From positions 1,736,001 through 1,800,000 of the forward strand of contig JAMSLZ010000004.1 of the NCBI GenBank assembly GCA_026027325.1: 64,000 bases of DNA, written 5' to 3'. The notes under the pieces are model-generated. The model was given only the letters and a program-made list of their open reading frames with translations, did not search any database and was not told the DNA's origin. Made by a program: the position numbers and the translations under genes. Each line of letters begins with the position of its first letter. Position 1 is the first letter of the stretch. Of this stretch, positions 46,322 to 58,890 are shown piece by piece. This DNA is from Actinomucor elegans (taxonomy: Eukaryota > Mucoromycota > Mucoromycetes > Mucorales > Mucoraceae).

Positions 46322-49300
46322 ATGACATATCATCAAAAGAACAAATACTTTTGGTTGATATCCTGTTTGCTAGCAACCTTACCATTGTTAGCAAAAGCAA
46401 CTCCTGCATGGAACACAGGTAATTAGTGTAATTTCTACAATAAACATTCATATCACTTAAACATCTCTAGTCAATGGTTACGATGTCAATGGCAATCAAT
46501 GTCCTCTGCCAACTTTTAATGCTTACCCTTGCCCTACTCTTTGTGTTCGTGATATTGCGTTATGTCCAGAGAATGTTCGCCCCTCATGTCCTGCTGGTCA
46601 GACATATTGTGTCGATGGTAAATGCCATGATTCTTGTCCCATTGATCTTGCTTCCAAGTGTGCATGCCCTGGTGCTCCTGCTTTAGAAGGCGCTACCATC
46701 TATCCATGCTCTAAAGCTCACGTTAACGTTGAAAACTTCAATGCCGCTAACAAGGAAGCTCAGACTGAATCTGCTTGCGCCAACTACCTTGGACTCTCCA
46801 ATATATCTAGCTGGAATCCCAATCCTCAATCCTTGATGTGGGGTACTTGTCCAACGCCCGACTACGGAGAACTTACCTTTACTGAACCCGTTTTCATTGC
46901 TCTTTACGTCTTTTATGGTTCTTGCGTTTTTTTCCTGAGTGCTTGGACTGTATACAAGTATCTTAGAGAGAAGGTCATCAAGGCTCGTTTCCATCAAGTG
47001 CGTGAGACTAAGCGCGACAAGTACGATGCCTTTAATGAAAAGAAGGATGATATCAGTTCTAGCCGTAGTACGGATTCATCTTCTTCAATGAAAACTGAAG
47101 ATCAAGATGATATGGTTATCAAAGCTTATAAACGTGACTTTATTGGTTCTCTGGTATTTTGTCTTTATATCTTGCAAACCCTCGGTATGGTTGCTTACAT
47201 GATCCTCACTACCTATGACTACTATCAAGCATATCTCTTCTACCGCGGAGTTGCGGTTGTGCAGTCTAGTGTGTTTATTGCTCAGTGGTATATTTTCTTC
47301 ATATGGTTTGCTAGTCTTACTATCTTCAAAAGCCGTATTTCCAACTTTTTCCGTATTCAATGTACTTATGACCAAGGTCAATATGTTCAAATTGAGCGCC
47401 AAGAACCAGCTATTATTTTACTCGAAGACAACGATAAGGTCATGGCTTTTGTTCGTTATCTCGAAACTACCGCTAAGAGCATGTTTGGTCTTGACGTTAT
47501 TATTGCCACTTCCCCTTTGCAAATAACTGGTAATGGAACCAAATACTTCATCTATCAATGCACTCGTTTTGTATATCATCCTGAAACTCAATTATTCAAG
47601 CCTCATCACTTTAACCTCGGGGAAACCAATGCCCAACTTGCTGGACAAACAACTGGTCTGAGCTCTCAAGAGGCTATGGAGCGTGAAGAATTGATCGGTC
47701 CCAACTTTATTGAGGTCTATGTTCCCAATATCCCTATGGCTATCCTTCGTGAGTTTTCGTCCTTTTTCTACATTTATCAATTCACTGCCCTTTGGTTGTT
47801 CTACTACTTTGCTTACTGGCAAGTAGGTATTGCTGACACTGCTGTCATTCTTGTTTCTGCTATTGTCAAAGTGTATGTTCGTCTTAAGTCTGAAATCCGT
47901 ATCAAGAAGATGGCAGAATTTACTGATAATATCAATATCTTGCGCGATGGTAAATGGAAGAATGTATCTACTTCTGATTTAGTTCCTGGTGATGTATTTG
48001 AGGTTGTTGAAGGAAAAACAGCTCCTTGTGATGCTGTAGTATTGACTGGTAACATTGTGGCTGATGAGAGTTCTTTAACTGGTGAACCTTTGCCTATTCG
48101 TAAGTTTCCTCTTCGTACAAACGATCCTACCGAGTATGATAGTATGGGCGCTGGTAAAATTTCTACCATTTTCGCTGGTACGATCATCTCTCAAGCCCAA
48201 CGCACTGAACAAGACACACCGGTTACCGCTTTGGTTATGAATACTGGAACTGCTACTGACAAGGGTGAGTTGGTCAAGAAGATTCTCTTTCCTACTCGCG
48301 TCTCTTTCATCTTCGATGAACAGATAAAAATTGTCATTTTGATTTTGCTTTGCTGTGGTTTGATTTGTCTCGGCTTAGCTATTTGGCTTTACACTAGTGG
48401 CACTAGTGCCTGGTTTTATGCGATGTTTGCTATTTGTCAATTGGTTTCTCCTTTACTTCCTGCTGCCCTTGTTGTAGGTCAATCGGTTGCAGCTGGCCGT
48501 TTGAGAAAGAAGCAGATTTTCTGCGTTGACCTTCCTCGTATCCTGATGGCAGGCAAAGGTAAATAATTTCATCACTAGTTTCTCTCTCTTTTATATACTT
48601 ACCACGTTTTCCTTTGTAGTCCAACTTTTCTGTTTCGACAAGACTGGTACTTTAACTAAAGAAGGTCTTGAGTTTTACGGAGCGAAGCCTATTACTGACA
48701 TTGACAATATTGTTAAGCAACGTGCCAGTCAAGTAAACCCTGAATTTGACGGTCACATTGAAGCTATGGACGATATTCCTCGATTGATGCAGATTGGTAT
48801 TGCCACTTGTCACGCTGTTACTATGTTGAATGGTCAGTTTATTGGTAACCCTGTGGATATTGAAATGTTTCGTTCTTCCAAATGGGAGTTGAGCGACGAG
48901 CCTGCTAAAGAAGAATATGTTGATACATTAACACCTCCTATGGCTAATCCTGGTAAAATCATGGCTCCTGTTCATGTCTTGAAGCGCTTTGAGTTTGTTC
49001 ACGCCAGAATGTCCATGTCCGTCGCTGTTCTTGATACTTATACCAATAAGGTTCATATTTTTGTCAAAGGCGCCTACGAAAAGATCAAGGATTTATGCCA
49101 TGCAGATTCTGTTCCTAACGATTATGACCGTGTTACTTCGGGTTTGGCTCGTCAAGGTTGTTATGTGCTTGCTCTTGCTCACCGTGAGCTCGATCTTGAT
49201 CAAATTGGCGGCATTGAAGGTTTCCGTAACTGGAACCGAGATCAAATGGAAGAAAACATCAATTTCTGCGGGTTAATTATATTCAAGAATCAATTGAAAG

Positions 49301-50667
49301 AAGATACAACGGAAAACATTCTTGAATTAAAGCGTGGTGCTACGCGTACTATTATGATTACTGGTGATACTGCTTTGACTGGTGTTTATATTGCTCGCCA
49401 ATGCGGTATGGTACAAGAGGGTGCTCGTGTTTACTTGGGTGATTTCGACAAGGCTCTGAATCGCCTTGTTTGGATTGATGTAGATGAGCCCGAAACTTTC
49501 CCTGATGTGAATGTGGATAATGCACTTATGAACCAAGCCCATACTCCTTGTGAACTAGCTATGACCGGTAAGGCATTTGATTGGCTTTGTGAGAACGATA
49601 TGATTAGAAAATATCTTTTGGACACTCGTGTCTTTGCTCGTATGACGCCTACTGGCAAAGTTAAATGTGTACAACTTCATATGGAACGTGGTATTACTGC
49701 TATGACAGGTGATGGTGGTAACGATTGTGGTGCTCTTCGTGCTGCTCATGTCGGTATTGCCATGTCTGATGCTGAAGCCTCTATCGTGTCTCCCTTCAGC
49801 ACTAGTAATCGTAGTGTTCGCTCCTGTGTTGAATTGATCCGTCAAGGTCGTGGTGCTCTTGCTACTTCTATCACCAATTACAGATATCTCGTTATGTACG
49901 GTCAGGTTATGATGATGCTAAAGATTTACACATTTTATTTCTCTACTACGATGTCTCAAAATGTTTGGATAATGATCGATGTATTCATTACTGTATTATT
50001 GACATGGGCTGTCTCACAATCTCATGCTGCTACACGTCTAGAACCTCAACGTCCCACTGCTCGTCTGTTAGGTCCTCAAACACTCGCCTCATGTTTGGGT
50101 TTGGTTTCCATTAACTGGATCTTCTTGGCTAGTTCTTTTGCTATGCTCTACAAACAACCTTGGTTCCGTTGCAACGAATTTGACTCAAGTGCGGTTGATA
50201 TTTCAAAATGGTGGTTGTTGGCTGATAATTATGAAGCAGAAGTGCTCGCCTTGGTGTGTCTCTTCCAATTCATCAACAATGCTGCTGTTTTTAACTTTGG
50301 TTACAAATTCCGAAAGGCTTTCTGGAAAAACTATTCTCTAGTGGTTTTATGGTTGCTTTATCTAGCCATTATCTCATACTGGTTGTTGGCTGATCCCAAT
50401 AATTTCGGTTGCATGATGCGTTTCCAATGCGGTACTAAGGAGGTTCTTACGCAAATCGGCTACACGCCTCCTTCTAACAATATCGAAGCTTATAACACAC
50501 CTTTGGGTCACAATGTTATGCCTTCGTATTTCCGCTGGATGCTTTGGGGTCTTTGTATTGGTAACTGTTTGGCCACACTTGCTTACGAGAAGTTCATTGT
50601 ACTTGGTCCTATTCATGAAATGTTGGCCAAGAAATATACTGTTGATAAGCTTCAAATCAAAAAGTAA
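46322..50667 (+). CDS. P5-type (P5B-like) ATPase with cysteine-rich lumenal domain
   Basis: Exons 46322-46418, 46471-48558 and 48620-50667, giving 1410 residues. P5B ATPases (ATP13A/Ypk9 group) are endolysosomal pumps; animal members export polyamines. Residues 10-26 form a secretory signal. Residues 33-165 carry 13 cysteines (43, 53, 57, 64, 72, 79, 84, 88, 96, 98, 112, 135, 159) before the first membrane segment at about 172-194. Further features are the P5B-type TGNGTKYF...TRFVYHPE block, TGEP actuator loop, DKTGTLT phosphorylation site at the start of exon 3, KGAYE nucleotide site and TGDGGNDCGA hinge, then six C-terminal membrane segments. The M4 substrate motif, PPALP in typical P5B pumps, reads SPLLPAAL. 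Intron 2 falls just before the phosphorylation site. Substrate is unknown; the altered M4 and the extra head make a simple transfer from ATP13A2 unsafe. Confidence 0.9.
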
Positions 50668-51047
50668 ATCTAACATCTCTTTGAGAGACTCTTCACTACT
50701 ACACCAGCTGGACTGTATATAATTTAAATACCAACAACAGAACCTTTTTCTTAATATTTACTTTTCTATATATTTTACTTATTACTACAATACTGAATAA
50801 AAGATAATAATAACAGTAATTCGCATAACTCATGATATAAATTGAGGATGTATGTTAGCTTTTGCCAGATCTTATGGTAACAGTAATCCACGTATCTTAA
50901 ACTATTATAACGCAGAATGTACATTATTGTTTGTTCATAAAATGTTTTAGGTCCTATAGCAAGTGCGGTACACTTTTAGCAGTTTACGTGCCTTGGACAT
51001 AAAAGGCTGAATATATTGCGTTCCCTTATTTGTATTAAATATGATTC

Positions 51048-51140
51048 TATAGATGCAGCAGTTCTTTCTGGATATGTAAGAAAAGTAATTTGATACGACA
51101 TTATACCGGGATCGGCTGAGAGAGATATATAATAGATCAG
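51048..51140 (+). repeat. Dispersed repeat family 1, full-length copy
   Basis: TATAGATGCAGCAGTTCTTT continues into CTGGATATG, then GATACGACATTATACCGGGA, TCGGCTGAGAGAGAT and TAATAGATCAG. It shows both ends of the unit. Confidence 0.65.
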
Positions 51141-52255
51141 CAGAATTAGTTTAACATGGAACATATGCAGCTTATAGTCAATCTTTAAACCAAATTATCG
51201 ATACAAGGCTCATTCTACACATAGGCGACGATTTTGATGCGTGATCATTTGGGGGGGGGGGGATTCATAGGTTATTAAAAGCAATGGTTCTTTTTGAACA
51301 TGTACTAGTTAATAGTTGTGACATTCACACAAGATCGGGCTGAGAATCACTTTGTCTGCTGAAATTTGATTTAAGGTGGCATCTAATTGATAGTCTATGT
51401 GAAAAATAAGCCACAGCTTCTACTAGAATCTTTAATAAACGGTATCTGATAATAATTCTTTTTCATTCTGGGAACTTTTGCAATAAAAATTTGAATGAGT
51501 CGTACTTGTCAATTACGTCTTAGGATTTCTTTTGAAAGTCTGTATTAGGATTGATTATTGTAAAATCTGGTATAAATGGCCAAATGTATTATGATCGAAA
51601 GGTATTTAATGTTGATAGATACTGCGTTTCAAAGTAATCATTCTTTGGCTAACGGTTTAACACAAAAAAAAATCCTCTGGCTAATGGACTAAATTTCTTC
51701 GAGCTCAGCTCTAATTGTCTCATATTTGATTTGAGCAAGTTCCAATCCGAAGTTTCTTTTGAAACCTCAGTAACGTTCAAAATTGACAAGGAATTCTATT
51801 TTACTCAAAAGACCGGATCTAGTATGCTGCTCTCACTCTTTTCTCTGGGGACTATTTTATTTGGCCCATGGTATCCAAAAAAAAATAATTAATACCAGGA
51901 TTTAGATGATAGTTCAGGGCCGAGTCTATATTGAAGTACTGGACACATTAAGCCTAATATCCTCTGCGTTTATTTGAATGAGTGTACGCAGGTAGTAATT
52001 TAAGTCTAATTCTGAAAGACACTGTAGTTAGAAAGATCAGATCACAACGTTGATAGTAAGCATAGAAGGAGCCTTGTCGTTAGATATAAACTGATTGGAA
52101 ATTCGCGATTCTCGACGCATGGATTAGCTTCTCGCGTAACTGAGATTTGAAACATGCTAGATGAAATAGCTAATGTGGTTTAAAAATACATATAGCTTGA
52201 TCTAGTTTTTATCAATGTAGCATGCTCCTTGTACAACAGTTAAATAGGCAACCAC

Positions 52256-52340
52256 AATAGATGCAGCGGCTCATTCTGCATAATGACTATTAATCAAAAC
52301 AACAATAGGCCAAGATCAGCTGAGAAGTCTTCTGTACATA
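52256..52340 (+). repeat. Dispersed repeat family 1 copy
   Basis: AATAGATGCAGCGGCTCATT, CTGCATAATGACTATTAATC, then CCAAGATCAGCTGAGAAGTC. The left half is close to the apparent consensus. Confidence 0.6.
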
Positions 52341-52423
52341 CTGTGATATCAGATACATAATAAGTAGTAATTAACCATTATCTATTATAATACACCCACT
52401 GTATCACATTAAATAAAGATTCC

Positions 52424-52510
52424 AACAGATGTATCATTTCATTCTGAACGTCAACTATCTGTCATATTATGCGACATTTGACCGAGATCGGCCCCGAGAT
52501 TTAGAGATGA
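52424..52510 (+). repeat. Dispersed repeat family 1, full-length copy
   Basis: AACAGATGTATCATTTCATT, CTGAACGTCAACTATC, then ATGCGACATTTGACCGAGAT, CGGCCCCGAGATTTAGAGAT. Confidence 0.65.
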
Positions 52511-53812
52511 AGCTAACGTGATAGATATCGGAAAATAGCATTACGACTATTTGTAACACTCAGTTGTATTTTACTGAAGACTATGACGTCGCTTTGAATA
52601 CGTAGCATAAGTATAATAACCTTTCTACATTTGATCGTATGTAACAATAATTTTTGTTACATTCTACTTAAAAAAGTCTAGAAAACTGAGTTCTCGTCAA
52701 AGAAAATTCTGTAGTTTTAATTAGAATGTATCATTACCTTTATACCATTCGACGCAGATTACGATTTTGCAAACTATTTGTTATCAATTCAAACTTTTTT
52801 ATTATACTAAAATTGTATTTACTATGAAAAAATTTCGTGATTACAACATTATATAATTTAAATGGCGAAGGAGTAGAATAATCATATCATCCCACATCAT
52901 CTTGCTCTAAGCATTTCAGTCCAAGCAAAACCATGGTAGTGTCAGTCTCCACCATCAATTGTTTAGCCTTTTATATGTATCATTATGAGTTATTTTTACC
53001 CTAGCATTACAAGACTTACCACATGAGCCAGTAAATACTCTTCATTCCAGTACTGGTGATTTTACTAGTTGTGTTTACTTTGAACAATCGCTTTTTACCA
53101 TTTAAAAATTATTACTAATACAGATTTTATAAGCAAATCTTGATATAGATTATCATTTACTCTTGCATACTAAGCTAGCTGGCTATCGTTTATAACCAAA
53201 TGACACAAGTAGTAGCCATGCAACATAATTTCTACATTATTACGTTTGAATGCAGGCGCTGTCCGATAGTTGAAGGAGGTACCAAGAGTCTTGGGAGGAT
53301 AGTCTTCCATCAGTCCCCCAAGTTGTCCACTTACAGTTGTCCCTGCTTTTCGATCATAATACACTTGTTAATATGAGGAGTCTTAGTAGTAAGTTGACTT
53401 AATATGGAATAGCAAGAGAGATCTTGTGCATGTAACAAGTAATGGGGTGATAGATTATTTAACCGCGCGATTTTTTGTTGGAATAGCATGATGTTTCCCA
53501 GCTCAAAGAACAAACTATTAGCATATTATGAGTTCACAAACTAGTTGGCGAACTACGCTACTGCCCGATCGCGTAATCAAGGGTAGAACTATGTGTGCGT
53601 GTAGTAGGAATCATTAGGGCAAGGGCTTGAGAAATGAAGTAACAATGGAGCTCTTAATTGGGATAATATTGCCCTATAGATGCTTTTTTACCTATATCCA
53701 ACATCCATCCAATAAAAGAAACGGAACTTTTTTCGAGGGATTTTAAAAATGAAACCAAAAAATAGTTTTTTTTTCTTCTTTTTCTTCTCAAACCCACTAA
53801 AAACATATTGTT

Positions 53813-55495
53813 ATGGGATTCTTTCAGTCTTTATTCAACAAGGAAAAGAGCAAAAAAGAGATTTTAGCTCCCAATAATGCTGCTCTTGTTTCACATAGTA
53901 ACAATTCAGCTTCTCCACCAGCAGTGTATACCAACCATAGTACAGAGGTGATACCTGATGGCCAGCACCGTCGAGGCAGTAGTATTCATAGTATCTCTTC
54001 TCATCATATACTCCCTGCCACCTCACCTTTGGCATTATCCCCACAGCTTTCCAATACTCCCTCGGCGATTGCCAGCAGCACAAAAACGCCGACCCCTCCA
54101 CTTTCTCAGCGGCCCTCGACCGAACTTACACGTCGCTTCGTGATGCTAGAAGACGGCACACATATACATCATTTGATGCAACCAGCTCAGAACCGGATTG
54201 CCGCCTCACTCAACGGTCTGGTGACAGGCCTCGCGCACAAATCCCTTAGACTGACACAATGGACAGAACGTAAAGTCTCCATGGAAGACATTCTCAAAGA
54301 ACGTGCAGCCTTGAACCTGCGTCTACATCGATCTAATGAGCCACAACAAACTTTGGCCGAGAAATGGGGTACTTGTCACGAAACTATTGGCAAAGGCACC
54401 TCGGGTGTTGTCCGAGTTGCTCATAAAATAGATGTAGCAGGTGAGCGTTTGTACGCCGTCAAAGTAAATGCCTCATATCGAAAAACAGCGCATTGTATAT
54501 CAAATATTCACACAATAGCTTTGTAGGAACTCCGTAAACGACCCCAAGAGACATCCAAAGATTATATCAATCGGCTGACTTCCGAGTATTATATATCTTC
54601 TATTGTAGACCATATTAATGTCATTCGTACATTGGATATAATGCCGCAAAACGAGACATCTCCTATATTCTGTCAGATTATGGAATATAGTGGTGGTGGC
54701 GATCTGTTTGATGTATTGTACGATTGTCCAGATGGCTTGGAGGCTGCTGAAGCAAATTGCTTCTTTAAACAGTTGATGCGTGGTGTCAATTACCTGCACA
54801 CGATTGGTGTGGCTCATCGCGATCTTAAGCCCGAAAATCTCCTGCTGACAGCCAATGGTTGTCTCAAAATCTCAGATTTTGGTTCTGCTGCCTGTTTCAA
54901 AGGAACCACAGTGGATAGCGAGGGTGAAGAACTGGAAGAAGATGAATCTGCTTGCTCTAAAGTGCATTTGATTAAAGGATTGGTGGGGTCTGAGCCCTAT
55001 ATCGCACCCGAAGAATTCATTGAACAAAACTATGATGCACGATGCGTGGATGTGTGGAGCTGCGGTATCATCTATATGGCTATGAGAAAAGCAACTCATT
55101 TGTGGGAGGTGGCAAAAAGTGGACAAGATGAATCCTATGATAAATACCTCAAGTTTAGACAACTGTTAGATGAAGAACGCGAAAACGCTAGACGCGAGCA
55201 TTGTTTACGTAAAGGATTAGAAAAGGACATGACAGAAGAACAGAAGACATTAGAAAGGGCTAAGAGAGAGGCGAACGTACTGAAGGCAAGAGAAACCATA
55301 CGTAAACGTGCTAAAGAAGGTCGATTTGATACTTTGGATGGTATCGATATTCAAGCTAAAAGGATCATCTATCGTATGCTGGACCCAAATCCACAGAAAC
55401 GTATTACTGCCAATGAAGTCTTGGATAGTGAATGGTGCCAAAAAATATACTGCTGCCAGCCTTCTTGTGAACAGTGTGAACCAACGCAGCTCTAG
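53813..55495 (+). CDS. HAL4/HAL5-like serine/threonine kinase
   Basis: Exons 53813-54463 and 54527-55495, giving 539 residues. The N-terminal 180 residues are a Ser/Pro-rich leader ending in a short conserved block (RRFVMLEDGTHIHHL). The kinase domain follows: glycine loop IGKGTSGVVRV (192-202), VAIK-type Lys217 at the exon junction, helix-C Glu237, HRDLKPEN with Asp316, DFG Asp334, and a GSEPYIAPEE activation segment characteristic of the fungal Hal4/Sat4-Hal5-Npr1 group. A 60-residue charged insertion (about 425-490, KFRQLLDEERENARREH) precedes the last lobe. Members of this group regulate potassium transport and nutrient-permease stability, often opposing arrestin-driven endocytosis. A link to the arrestin gene 46 kb away is only a functional speculation. 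Confidence 0.9.
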
Positions 55496-55787
55496 CCGCT
55501 GCTAATAGTGTAATAACTATAGAACTGTATTTTATATATCCTATTTATTTAATTCTCTTAATACGCTTCTTTCAGGGCATTTTTCTGTGTAAATTGTATA
55601 CTATTTATGAAAGTGCATACAGAAGTAGGCTATACAAGTAATATATTGTTACAATGCGTCTACTTTTATATACATTAAAATTAGACTGATTTCATAGCTG
55701 AAGTAGGAGTAAAATGTATATGTTTGCAGTCATCTAGTAGCAACTGCCTGTAACGAGGTATGGCTATGCAAGTTGCTTCATTAGAAA

Positions 55788-55831
<44 letters not shown>

Positions 55832-56164
55832 TGCCTGGGAATCATTGATATACTGTATTTCGACTGCCAGTGGATCTAGGCACGATCCTTTGTTGTAAAT
55901 CAATGTGTTGAGCTTTACAAGAAGCACGTCTGTTCAACCTGATTATAAAACTAGTATGGTCTAGCTAATAGCAAGTATACATTATTAAGTTTGGTCAGAC
56001 GATGATGGATCAACCAAAGTAGATTTTAACTGTTTATCAAAGGGTAAAAAAAAAGAGAATCGTTTGTAAGTGGATATAGATGGGGTTATTGTGATGGGTG
56101 GTATTATAAGTATATGTAAATACATGAATAAATTACTAAGACATTACTACTACACTACTACGAT
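55496..56164. other. Convergent 3' spacer with CA/TA microsatellite
   Basis: Both flanking genes end here. A compound (CA)n(TA)n repeat spans 55787-55829. No gene is seen. Confidence 0.7.
55787..55829. repeat. Compound (CA)n(TA)n microsatellite
   Basis: About seven CA units run directly into about 14 TA units. Confidence 0.9.
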
Positions 56165-58276
56165 TTAACTACTACTGTTTCTTTTACTACTGCTACCGTT
56201 ATAGTTTCTCAAAATAGAAGAAGAGGTTGAAGACCGTTTTGATGTTGAAGGCGAGTTAAGGTCACTACAAGTAGCATTGAAGATCATTTGCATCTTTTTT
56301 CGATCCTTTTCTAATCGTTGACACTCTTGATTCACTTTACGGTTTTCCTGCTCCAAAACATCTACTCTATTCTTCATATCCAACATACGCTCCACCAAGG
56401 CAGTTAAAGCATCTTTGGACATGGCTTGCTGATGATGCAAATCCTCATTTTCTTGCTTTAGAGCTGCGTTTTCCTTGCGCAGTTCAATGCATTCACGCTC
56501 ATATTTGGTGTTATGAAATGCACTGGCCATAGTCATCTTTAATGCGTCTCGTTCGGCTTCAACATCCATTTTGTCCAAACGTGCTTGCATCAAATCATCC
56601 TTGAGTTCTACTGTCTCGCGTTGTGTTTGAGACAAAGCTAATAAGAGATCTTCTATTTGATGATGCAGTTGGGCAACATCAGGTTCGGTCATACGTAAAG
56701 AAGAGATCGATACGCGATCAGAATCGATTGATTTTTTCGGCTGCTGCTGCTGTTGTGGCTGCTGTGGTGCATACCATGACATGGTTTTCTTTTTGCGATT
56801 ATTGTTGGCTTTTGTAGCAGGTGCCTTGGACCAAAAATTGAATCGAACAGCAAGCACTTGTTCTGTTTGCTTTTGTTCTTGCTCGAGCTCAGTAACATAA
56901 GTCTCGGCGATATGGTCCATTTTTTCTCTGGTAATGAGTCCACTGAGTTCAACTGCATCTGAAATGACTTGCGTAGGATCATTATTATAGGCGTCATAGA
57001 GTTTGTTGGATAAAAAGTCGAGAATATCTTCGAATTCATTGAGTTGCATCAGCTTCTCTTCAGATCGCTTGAGCATAGCAATAGATACACGCATGATGGT
57101 TTCTGCTGCTCCTTCAGCGAAAACAATATCATAAATGCGTAAAATAAGTTCCATAGGAAAAGCATAGGCGAACAAGGTCAAGAACCATTGAGATGCGTAC
57201 ATGGGCACATTGACTTCGTGCAGCTTCAAAAAGTTACTGAGCTTGGGAAGGATTTGATCCAATAAACTAGAAAATTGATACAATCGAAGCTGCAAACCCT
57301 CCATATTCAATGTAAACATAGTTCTCATTTCATATGTCTCCATGATTCTAACAAATACACAGAAAGCTTGCTGTTCTGGCATCTAACAGATATAGCATTA
57401 GAATATATACGCAGAGATCAGTCTATGTTTTGCTTACATTCAATAATAAAGGTCCAACTAAGAAAGCCAATCCTTGACAATATCCCACCAATGAATCATA
57501 TAAACTATATGCTTTAAGCACTCTTTCCAGGGATTGCTGTCCAGATCCACCTTCTTTTTTGAACATTTCAATACCAGGAAACGTTCTAGCCAGATCACGT
57601 TGAATGATACGTTCATAAGGCGAGTGTTCTGCCACTAATTGTCCATAGACGGTTTCTAGGTTCAGCGAAGCTGACTGTGACATAGCTTGCCAAATAACAC
57701 CTCGGACTTTTGGTGGAATTCCCGCTCTCAGCTTGGCAGACACAAGATGAGGTAGTTTCAAAGCAACCGCAGAAAAGTCATCAGTAAGGGCAGTCCAGAA
57801 TTCCCAATCAATGGTATCGTCAGTGGTATTGACCGATAAATTCTGGATAGTGGATAATGTACATTTGAGTTGATTTGATTGAATACACACTGATTTGGGA
57901 TCTTCGTCTAATTTTGCATTTTGTCTCTCAATTTGCGCTAGAATAAACTCGACCGAATCCTATTTAAACAAGTGTGAGTCAATGAATAAGCACTGTGTGA
58001 TTTGTTTATTACTTGTGGCGGTAGATTAGCATTTTCTTCTTCTAGTCTAGGCAGTAACTTGAGATCTTTCTTTACAGAGGCAGAAGCAGTAGTTAGGCTG
58101 TTTGTTCTTCTTCTTCGAGAAGTAGGACCACCTCGAAGCGAGCTACTGGTTGTTCTTGTAGGTGATAGTAATAGATTTTGTCTTATACTTGAACTTTTAG
58201 ACGTTCTTAAGTGAAGTGGCGGTCTACGCGTATATTCTTCTTCTTGCTGCTGCAAAGCATTCACCAACTTGGACAT
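56165..58276 (-). CDS. TBC-domain Rab GTPase-activating protein (Gyp5/EVI5-like)
   Basis: Exons 58013-58276, 57438-57959 and 56165-57382, giving 667 residues. A basic Ser/Arg-rich N terminus (1-85) is followed by a TBC domain from about 165. It has GIPPKVRGVIWQ, the arginine-finger motif IIQRDLARTFP (Asp210, Arg213) and the glutamine finger in YCQGLAFL (Gln250). Both catalytic fingers are intact, so it should accelerate GTP hydrolysis on a Rab. Residues about 480-625 form a coiled coil (LHHQIEDLLLALSQTQRETV; ECIELRKENAALKQENEDL), and the tail is Ser-rich. TBC plus C-terminal coiled coil is the layout of Gyp5/EVI5 proteins acting in exocytic transport. The Rab substrate is not readable. A QPQQQQQP stretch lies between TBC and coiled coil. 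Confidence 0.93.
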
Positions 58277-58639
58277 TTTGTATTAAGAAAAAGGTACGGG
58301 ACATGGTTATTTTCGTTTCGATTTGTATTTAAACCAATTACGGCTATTATTTAATCTCAGGGAACACTGCCCGCGCGCCCGGGCACTGTTTTATTATAGC
58401 AAGATTGGGCCTTTCTGTAATCTGATAGTGTAAGCAAAATGCTGATTTATATATTTCGTATCAAAAACACTAGTTATCTCACAAAAAAGAAGTCTATTCG
58501 CAGCTTATCTAAATATATATAGAAGCTTGAGGAAGCAAAACGCTGACATTAATCACCATGAAGGCCTCCACTTTCCATTGTGAAAGCAAATCAAGACCAA
58601 TTACAAAACCTACTATCTAATCAATGCACTAATCAAAAT

Positions 58640-58720
58640 ATTAGTTTATTCTGAGCATGAATCAACTTATCGCATGTGACATTAAACTGAGATCGACTGA
58701 GAGATCTATACATCATTAGA
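58640..58720 (+). repeat. Dispersed repeat family 1, best core copy
   Basis: TTAGTTTATTCTGAGCATGA, then CGCATGTGACATTAAACTGA, GATCGACTGAGAGATCTATA and CATCATTAG. The central GACATTAAACTGAGATCGAC block is the clearest in the window. Confidence 0.65.
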
Positions 58721-58814
58721 TCTATTCAAACAGAATATATACAGCTTACTCTCTGTCACTAATATATAGTATACTCTGCGTATTTAAATCAAGTAACTAT
58801 TTTAATTAATATAA

Positions 58815-58890
58815 TATCTCTTCTACACATATATTAGTCATCAGATGTGACTTTAAACTAGAATCAGTCAAGAAATGGAGAGATGTTGGA
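58815..58890 (+). repeat. Dispersed repeat family 1 copy
   Basis: ATATTAGTCATCAGATGTGA, CTTTAAACTAGAATCAGTCA, then AGAAATGGAGAGATG. Confidence 0.6.

Larger units (their letters stand above)
50668..53812. other. Spacer with family 1 repeats
   Basis: About 3.1 kb with no confident gene. It contains three family 1 copies plus possible fragments at 51209-51240 and 51318-51350, and an 11-12 nt G-run at 51250-51261. A minus-strand stretch at 53170-53364 (VSGQLGGLMEDYPPKTLG) looks protein-like but has no recognised family or start. Confidence 0.45.
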
